The position numbers were made by a program, and so were the translations under genes. A stretch of 11,631 nt of DNA, taken from the NCBI GenBank assembly GCA_030424825.1, contig JAUHWE010000080.1:1-11631 (forward strand). The letters run 5' to 3'. The notes under the pieces are model-generated. The model saw only the letters and a program-made list of their open reading frames with translations, was not told where the DNA came from and searched no databases. This document shows, one piece after another, positions 7,409-11,631 of the stretch (positions within the stretch are counted from its first letter, which is position 1; every line of letters begins with the position of its first letter). This DNA comes from Verrucomicrobiia bacterium (GTDB lineage: Bacteria > Verrucomicrobiota > Verrucomicrobiia > Opitutales > Opitutaceae).

Positions 7409-8629
7409 TTACTCACTCTTGTTAAAATCAACGTAACCCTCCGTCAAATCACTCGCCCGTAGTCTAAAGCTTCCATCACCCTGGTTCATATCTATCCGAA
7501 TTGTAAAACGGGGCTTTGAAACGATCTCTTTCCATTTAGGTTTGTTCTCAGGAACGGGATTTCCCGCAACAAGTGCAGGTACGTCATTGTAGTTTATATC
7601 GATAGCGTACTGGTCGATCTGCGCTTCCGCATAACCAAGAGCGTCCATCAGCCGACCCCAATTAGGATCGTTACCATACCACGAAGTCTTTACCAGCAAG
7701 GAGTTGCCAATCGCTCGTGACACGTTTTCGGCCTCTCTTTCATTTGCCGCTCCCTCAATAATTATTTCGACAACCTTTGTGATTCGTTCACCGTCTGCCA
7801 CGATCTTGTCCGCCAAACAATCACATACCTGAAAAAGCGCTTCGCTAAACAAATCCACCGAAGTTTCATCGAGTGACACGCCTGATTGACCGTTCGCCAA
7901 AAGCAGCACGGTATCATTTGTGCTCATATCCCCATCAACTGTAATCGCATTGAAAGAGTGTTTGACTGACTCTTTTAAAATCTTTTGCAGCGTTTCAGAA
8001 TCCGTTTCGATATCTGTTGTGATAAACGCGAGCATGGTCGCCATATTCGGCTGGATCATCCCCGCGCCTTTCGCTGCACCACCAACTGTTACCGTTCTCC
8101 CGTTTACCACGAAAGTAGCCGTACATGTTTTTTTTCTGGTATCGGATGTTAAGATACAGTTGGCGAAGAGTGAGCCTTCCCTTTCCCCGTCTTTGGCTTT
8201 TTCCGCTACCGAATGAACCACTGGAGTAATTCTATCCATCGGAAGCAAATCGCCAATCCTACCCGTCGAGCAGACGAGAAAACTATCTCTTGGACTACCG
8301 CTAGCCGTTTCAGCAGTCCGAATCATCGACAACGAATCCGCGATCCCTTGTGTACCTGTACAGGCGTTCGCGTTTCCGCTGTTAGCAACAACCCCATGAA
8401 CCGGACCCCTTAGTCGCAATACTCGCTCACAGTCGAGTACTGGCGCTGCCTTCACCGCATTTTTAGTAAAGACTCCCGCTGCCGCACAGGGTACAGTCGA
8501 ATACACGACCCCCGTATCGAGCCGTTCATTTTGCTTTTTCCGAATATCCGCGGAAGCAGCGGAGGCAAAGAACCCTTTCGGATCGGTAACACCGTCCGTG
8601 TCGGTTCTAAATGTGATTGAGTTAGACAT
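7409..8629 (-). CDS. argJ: Glutamate N-acetyltransferase / ornithine acetyltransferase
   Basis: Moves the acetyl group from N-acetylornithine to glutamate, recycling it within the pathway; bifunctional members also use acetyl-CoA to make N-acetylglutamate. The 406 residues match the family. The protein is made as one chain that cleaves itself. The cleavage site is visible in [16 protein letters not shown] (187-202), between Ala197 and Thr198, and Thr198 becomes the catalytic nucleophile of the beta chain. CSTGRIG (120-126) holds the oxyanion-hole Thr-Gly, and [10 protein letters not shown] (238-247) is also typical. The start overlaps the argC stop by eight bases, with AGGA seven bases upstream, which points to translational coupling. 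No argA or argE is present in this cluster, consistent with the acetyl-cycling route, but sequence alone cannot tell whether the enzyme is mono- or bifunctional. Confidence 0.96.
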   Translation of the reverse strand: MSNSITFRTDTDGVTDPKGFFASAASADIRKKQNERLDTGVVYSTVPCAAAGVFTKNAVKAAPVLDCERVLRLRGPVHGVVANSGNANACTGTQGIADSLSMIRTAETASGSPRDSFLVCSTGRIGDLLPMDRITPVVHSVAEKAKDGEREGSLFANCILTSDTRKKTCTATFVVNGRTVTVGGAAKGAGMIQPNMATMLAFITTDIETDSETLQKILKESVKHSFNAITVDGDMSTNDTVLLLANGQSGVSLDETSVDLFSEALFQVCDCLADKIVADGERITKVVEIIIEGAANEREAENVSRAIGNSLLVKTSWYGNDPNWGRLMDALGYAEAQIDQYAIDINYNDVPALVAGNPVPENKPKWKEIVSKPRFTIRIDMNQGDGSFRLRASDLTEGYVDFNKSE

Positions 8630-9653
8630 AAAGCAGTCCTGTTGTTTCGTCCCAACCTTGCCATAAGTTCATGATTTGAACCGCTTGACCAGCGAGACCT
8701 TTCATGAGATTATCTTCCGCAGAGGTAATCACAAAGTTCCCTGTTCTTTCATCCTTGATGGCAGAAATGTCGATGCGGTTTGTTCCAACTGTATATTTGG
8801 TTTCGGGTCTTGTATCCGAAGGAAGGATATACACAAAAGGTCGGTCGCCATACGATTCACCCCACACTTTATACAAACTCTCAATCGTCGAATTCCCAGC
8901 AGGTACCGTGATCGTGGTGACAATTCCCCGATTCATCGGAGCAAGGTGCGGGTTAAACTGGATAACAACTTCCCCCTGGCCCGCTTTATTTAGCTGCTCC
9001 TCAATTTCCGAGAGATGTCTGTGCTTAGGAATCCCATACGCCTTCGCACTTTCATTTACCTCACAATAAGAGAACGCCTGGCTGGATTGCTTTCCCGCAC
9101 CACTGGTCCCGCTAAAGGAGTTAACCACAATGTGCTTTGTCCCGATCACCTTCTTTTGTAGAAGCGGAAAGAGAGGAATGAGTATGCTTGTCGGGTAGCA
9201 TCCGGGACAGGCAAAAAGCTTCTTGCTAGCCCAACCGTCCTCTGTGATTTCCGGCAAGACGTACTGAGACTCTTTGAGGAGTGCTTCATCAGGATGAGGT
9301 TGTCCATAATACTCTTCGTAGATAGCTGGGTCGGAGATCCGGAAATCAGCGCTGCAGTCGATCACCTTCTTGCCCGATTTCGAAATAATCCCTGCATACT
9401 CCGCTGCCACACCGTGCGGGACTGCCAGAAAAACACAATCGATATCCGTTCTTGCCGCTAACGCTTGCGGGTCGGATTTCTCAAATTTCAATGTATCCAG
9501 CACTCCGCGCAGTTCAGGCATAATCGAACTCACGCTCTTACCCGCTTCGCTTCTCGAGGTCACTGACACGAGATTTGCCTTGGGGTGAGCTGCGAGTAGT
9601 TTGACGAGAATTTCCCCGCCATATCCGGATGCTCCTACGATCGCCGTATTCAT
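8622..9653 (-). CDS. argC: N-acetyl-gamma-glutamyl-phosphate reductase
   Basis: NADPH-dependent reduction of N-acetylglutamyl phosphate to the semialdehyde, third step of arginine synthesis. At 343 residues it is the usual length for the long form (about 345). The N-terminal Rossmann loop is GASGYGG (7-13). The catalytic cysteine is Cys152 in CPGCYPTS (149-156). SGTSGAGK (181-188), KHRHLSEIE (210-218), HLAPMNRG (236-243) and the terminal AGQAVQIMNL (321-330) with TGL (338-340) are family signatures. The ATG at 9653 places the Rossmann loop at the very N-terminus as expected, although no Shine-Dalgarno is seen. It is the first gene of the cluster in the direction of transcription, with 165 bases and a terminator between it and rpsI, so it is the natural place for the main arginine promoter. 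Confidence 0.97.
   Translation of the reverse strand: MNTAIVGASGYGGEILVKLLAAHPKANLVSVTSRSEAGKSVSSIMPELRGVLDTLKFEKSDPQALAARTDIDCVFLAVPHGVAAEYAGIISKSGKKVIDCSADFRISDPAIYEEYYGQPHPDEALLKESQYVLPEITEDGWASKKLFACPGCYPTSILIPLFPLLQKKVIGTKHIVVNSFSGTSGAGKQSSQAFSYCEVNESAKAYGIPKHRHLSEIEEQLNKAGQGEVVIQFNPHLAPMNRGIVTTITVPAGNSTIESLYKVWGESYGDRPFVYILPSDTRPETKYTVGTNRIDISAIKDERTGNFVITSAEDNLMKGLAGQAVQIMNLWQGWDETTGLLYV
8637..8640 (-). promoter_or_regulatory. Ribosome binding site of argJ inside the argC end
   Basis: AGGA on the minus strand lies seven bases before the argJ ATG (8629) and inside the last codons of argC. Together with the 8-base gene overlap this indicates that ribosomes finishing argC can start argJ. 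Confidence 0.5.
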
Positions 9654-9752
9654 TGAATGTTGTGCTTTAAAAACTAGTTATTCCTCTAATGTATCTCGGC
9701 TTGATTTTGGATCACGAGGTTGAGGAGGGTAAATTGGTTTGGCCGATATGAG
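9654..9752 (-). promoter_or_regulatory. Upstream region expected to hold the arg cluster promoter
   Basis: This AT-rich stretch between the rpsI terminator and argC should carry the main promoter of the cluster. The best -10-like hexamer on the minus strand is TACATT, about 40 bases before the argC start, but no convincing -35 is spaced correctly before it. No ArgR-type box (TGAAT, four bases, ATTCA) is present. An 8-base palindrome AACTAGTT lies at 9672-9679. The exact promoter was not resolved. Confidence 0.35.
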
Positions 9753-9796
9753 AAAACAAAAAGACCCCCTGAGGTGGTGAAACCAGAGAGGGCCTT
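9753..9796 (-). terminator. Rho-independent terminator of rplM-rpsI
   Basis: In the minus-strand RNA, an outer stem pairs 9787-9796 with 9761-9770, including two G-U pairs, and an inner TGGT/ACCA stem (9775-9778 with 9782-9785) closes a 3-base loop. It is followed at once by TTTTTGTTTT (complement of 9753-9762). The G-U pairs form only in the minus-strand RNA, so the direction is clear. It begins 23 bases after the rpsI stop and insulates the ribosomal operon from argC. Confidence 0.85.
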
Positions 9797-9818
9797 GTCG
9801 AAAAATTTTTGAGTTGGC

Positions 9819-10217
9819 TTAGCGCTTTGAGAACTGGAATTTCTTGCGCGCCCCTGGTTGTCCTGCCTTCTTGCGTTCCTTCATTCGAGGGTCGCGAGTA
9901 AGATGACCTGCTTGCTTCAACTGGGTTCGAAGTTCAATATCAAACTTGAGTAGCGCACGAGCGATTCCGAGTGCCAATGCCCCAGCCTGCCCACTATCGC
10001 CGCCGCCTTCAACTTTCGCAACGAGGTCGAATTTGTCCTTGGCTTCTATAGTGGTGAAGGGAAGGAGCGCTGCCCGTGAAAAGTTTTCGTGGGAAAAGAA
10101 ATCGTCAGCTGATTTGCCGTTGATCTTAACCTGGCCTGAACCTTCTGTCAGGCGAATGCGGGCGACTGCCGTTTTCCGGCGTCCGGTTCCGAGGTATACA
10201 CTGTTGGTGTCTGCCAT
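9819..10217 (-). CDS. rpsI: Small ribosomal subunit protein uS9
   Basis: Ribosomal protein S9 of the 30S subunit; its C-terminal tail reaches the P-site tRNA. The 132 residues match the usual 128-135. The N-terminal YLGTGRRKTAVARIRL (8-23) is the family signature, GGGDSGQAGALALGIARAL (71-89) is conserved, and the chain ends in the basic tail RDPRMKERKKAGQPGARKK (107-125) and finally SKR, the conserved terminus that contacts tRNA. It follows rplM by 15 bases, the near-universal bacterial L13-S9 pair, and a strong terminator follows it. No Shine-Dalgarno precedes the ATG, so translation may be coupled to rplM. Confidence 0.99.
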   Translation of the reverse strand: MADTNSVYLGTGRRKTAVARIRLTEGSGQVKINGKSADDFFSHENFSRAALLPFTTIEAKDKFDLVAKVEGGGDSGQAGALALGIARALLKFDIELRTQLKQAGHLTRDPRMKERKKAGQPGARKKFQFSKR

Positions 10218-10232
10218 TTTCTGAGAGCGTTA

Positions 10233-10661
10233 TTAAACTGAGACCGCTTTAGGTTGTTGGGCTTCGTGAGGGTGTTCTTCACCTGCGAAAACCCGAAGTT
10301 TTGTGAGCATCTTGCGTGCAAGCCGATTTTTAGGAAGCATCCCCTTCACGGCATGCTTTACTACGAAATCGGGACGCCGCTCCTGCATCTGCGATACGCT
10401 GAGATACTTTTCACCTCCAACGTAACCGCTATAGAACATGTACTTCTTCTGTTCGTTCTTTTTTCCTGTCAGAACGATCTTGTCGGCATTGATGACGACA
10501 ACGAAATTTCCGGTGTCAACGTGTGGTGTATAGGTGGGCTTATCCCGTCCACGAAGCAGATTGGCGATTTTCACAGCGAGACGGCCCAAGACCTGGTCCT
10601 TGGCGTCGACTATTACCCAGTCGCGTTTCGTGGTTTCCTTATTGGCGAGAAATGTTTTCAT
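10233..10661 (-). CDS. rplM: Large ribosomal subunit protein uL13
   Basis: Ribosomal protein L13 of the 50S subunit, an early assembly protein. The 142 residues are the same length as E. coli L13. Signatures are KTFLANKETTKRDW (2-15), DAKDQVLGRLA (19-29), the YTPHVDTGNF core (44-53) with INADKIVLTGKK (57-68), and AVKGMLPKNRLAR (104-116), followed by HPHEAQQP near the end. It is the first gene of the rplM-rpsI operon. The ATG at 10661 has no Shine-Dalgarno; the leader in front of it is pyrimidine-rich (CTCTTTTTCTCG). A promoter candidate with a perfect -35 lies just upstream. In E. coli, L13 represses its own mRNA; whether that applies here cannot be seen. Confidence 0.99.
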   Translation of the reverse strand: MKTFLANKETTKRDWVIVDAKDQVLGRLAVKIANLLRGRDKPTYTPHVDTGNFVVVINADKIVLTGKKNEQKKYMFYSGYVGGEKYLSVSQMQERRPDFVVKHAVKGMLPKNRLARKMLTKLRVFAGEEHPHEAQQPKAVSV

Positions 10662-10685
10662 CGGATTTCGAGAAAAAGAGGAAAA

Positions 10686-10732
10686 CTCCTACCCCCTCGC
10701 GAAAGCATGTCAATGATTTTGCAAGTTTTTTT
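10686..10732 (-). promoter_or_regulatory. Probable rplM-rpsI promoter with upstream A-tracts
   Basis: On the minus strand a perfect TTGACA (10708-10713) is followed after 16 bases by TAGGAG (10686-10691), a poor -10 match with a GC-rich spacer. Upstream of the -35, an A4 tract (10717-10720) and an A7 tract (10726-10732) are centred about one helical turn apart, resembling an UP element. Transcription would begin about 18 bases before the rplM ATG. The -35 and A-tracts are convincing; the -10 assignment is weak. Confidence 0.5.
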
Positions 10733-10770
10733 GGCTCGCCGCTCAACCGCGTTCTCAACCCTTCCGTCCG

Positions 10771-11451
10771 TTAGAATCCAATCGTAAGCGAAGTGGACGC
10801 ATGAAAGTGCGCTTCTGGAGTCGGGGAACCCTCATCGCTATCAGAGTAATGGACCCCGAACGAGAAGACTGCGTTGTCCTTGAGTTGGACCGGAAAAACG
10901 ACGTCCGCTCCGTAGTAAAGGTACTTCCCCACGTTATCGACGTCTAGCAAACCGAGATGCGCTCCCAAATCAACGGACGTCTTGGCACCCAAGGGAATAC
11001 TGTACCGGGCCGAGCCCTCAGACGTGGTTGCATCGATATCCAGATCCCGGTAGAGATAGAAAGAGGCGGCCACTCCACTGATCTCGTGAGTCAACCCCAC
11101 ATAGGGCTCGAATCGGCTATCACCCGACGGGAAATAGTAGTAGGCTGCTCCGACATCCAAGCTGGTCTTTTCCCCAATTGCCCAGCCCTGGCCGAGATAG
11201 AAGTCAACCTCATCGTCCCAGCTCTCGGGCTGTCCACGGTTTTCGATCGGCTGCGAGGCCCATAGCCCCGCGTAGAAATCGTCTTTTCCGAATTCGATCG
11301 ATGGATGAAAGACGTTGTCCGCCAGCTGGGCCCCACGAAAAACGTACTTGGTGTCAAAGGTAAGGTCTAAGCTGAGCGTGTACTCCTCGCTCTGAGAAGT
11401 ATAAACGGCAGCCAATGCGAGGAGACCAGCGAGAGTGGATCGTAGTTTCAT
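10771..11451 (-). CDS. Outer-membrane beta-barrel protein of TIGR02001/Gcw_chp type, function unknown
   Basis: A 226-residue secreted protein. The N-terminus has a signal peptide: KLR, then the hydrophobic STLAGLLALAAVY (5-17), with likely cleavage near SQS-EEY (19-24). The mature part has alternating polar and hydrophobic strands and ends in Phe (STSLTIGF), the usual outer-membrane beta-signal. TKYVFRGAQLADN (34-46) resembles the hallmark start of TIGR02001/Gcw_chp (PF09694) proteins, a family of unassigned function. Aromatic girdle residues (YYYFP, FYLYRD, YLYYGAD) fit a small barrel. The ATG at 11451 is preferred because the signal peptide begins there; an upstream in-frame TTG at 11568 would bury it. 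There is no Shine-Dalgarno. It stands upstream of rplM in the same direction, 109 bases away, with no clear terminator between. The 180 bases upstream of it hold no recognisable gene. Confidence 0.75.
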   Translation of the reverse strand: MKLRSTLAGLLALAAVYTSQSEEYTLSLDLTFDTKYVFRGAQLADNVFHPSIEFGKDDFYAGLWASQPIENRGQPESWDDEVDFYLGQGWAIGEKTSLDVGAAYYYFPSGDSRFEPYVGLTHEISGVAASFYLYRDLDIDATTSEGSARYSIPLGAKTSVDLGAHLGLLDVDNVGKYLYYGADVVFPVQLKDNAVFSFGVHYSDSDEGSPTPEAHFHASTSLTIGF

Positions 11452-11631
11452 TGTAGGTATATCTTGATCTGGGAATGCAGTCTGACAACAGAATCCAGCA
11501 ATAGTTGCTCCCTCAAAGTAGGCCAGCCGAGAATTTGAGCGAGGTGTAAGTTCGCTTTTAAGGCCCAATTTGCGGATCGGTCGAAAATTGACTAGATTAT
11601 GCAGTGCTTCCGTTTGATTCTTTTCCCATGA

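Noticed and set aside
9648..9658. An 11-base palindrome ATTCA-T-TGAAT over the argC start codon, resembling ArgR half-sites.
   Set aside because: The half-sites are in the reverse order and wrong spacing for an ArgR box (TGAAT, four bases, ATTCA), and part of the motif is coding sequence.
9801..9810. Palindrome AAAAATTTTT just after rpsI.
   Set aside because: Low-complexity A/T run; the real terminator is the GC-rich hairpin that follows.
10254..10787. A 177-codon plus-strand open frame opposite rplM.
   Set aside because: It overlaps the certain rplM gene antisense, has no family resemblance, and no supporting ribosome binding site.
11452..11568. N-terminal extension of the outer-membrane protein from a TTG at 11568.
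   Set aside because: It would place the signal peptide internally, which is inconsistent with export; the ATG at 11451 begins exactly at the signal peptide.
11588..11631. Possible rightward promoter (TTGACT at 11588-11593) and start codon (ATG at 11628) for a divergent gene.
   Set aside because: The -10 region is poor at normal spacing and the window ends before any coding sequence can be judged.
1..11631. Search for mobile elements, CRISPR arrays, tRNA or rRNA genes and defence or biosynthetic islands.
   Set aside because: No transposase, integrase, regular repeat-spacer pattern or RNA gene signature was seen; the window is packed with core genes in ordinary arrangement.

Overview
This is a dense stretch of bacterial chromosome made almost entirely of core metabolic and ribosomal genes. 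I see no mobile element, prophage, CRISPR array, tRNA or rRNA. The gene set points to a free-living Gram-negative bacterium: it has a signal-peptide-bearing outer-membrane beta-barrel protein, a complete arginine cluster and a PurU. The weak use of Shine-Dalgarno sites, together with a general resemblance of the proteins, makes me lean toward the Verrucomicrobiota (Opitutia). That placement is an inference and could not be tested here.

Layout. The left third is read rightward: the 3' part of carB (cut by the window edge), purU, a hairpin terminator, then a single-pass membrane TPR protein resembling YfgM. A hairpin near 2895-2922 separates it from a convergent leftward block. Read from its promoter end, that block is argC, argJ, argB, argD, argF and argG, spanning 2946-9653. 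Upstream of it lie rplM and rpsI in the same direction, closed by a strong Rho-independent terminator at 9753-9796. The right end holds a leftward gene for a TIGR02001/Gcw_chp-like outer-membrane protein and about 180 bases of upstream DNA with no recognisable gene.

How the genes work together. ArgJ transfers the acetyl group between ornithine and glutamate, and may also make acetylglutamate. ArgB, ArgC and ArgD carry acetylglutamate to acetylornithine. ArgF joins ornithine to carbamoyl phosphate, and ArgG makes argininosuccinate. CarB, encoded just across the convergent junction, is the large subunit of the enzyme that makes that carbamoyl phosphate. Only argH and, at the left edge, carA and the start of carB are missing from the route. 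The N-terminal extension on ArgB suggests arginine feedback control, while no classical ArgR box was found.

I did not find a new biological system. The points most worth a second look are an Asp replacing the usual Cys in the ArgF ornithine-binding motif, the frequent absence of Shine-Dalgarno sites, and the promoter architecture of rplM with helically phased A-tracts and a very short leader.
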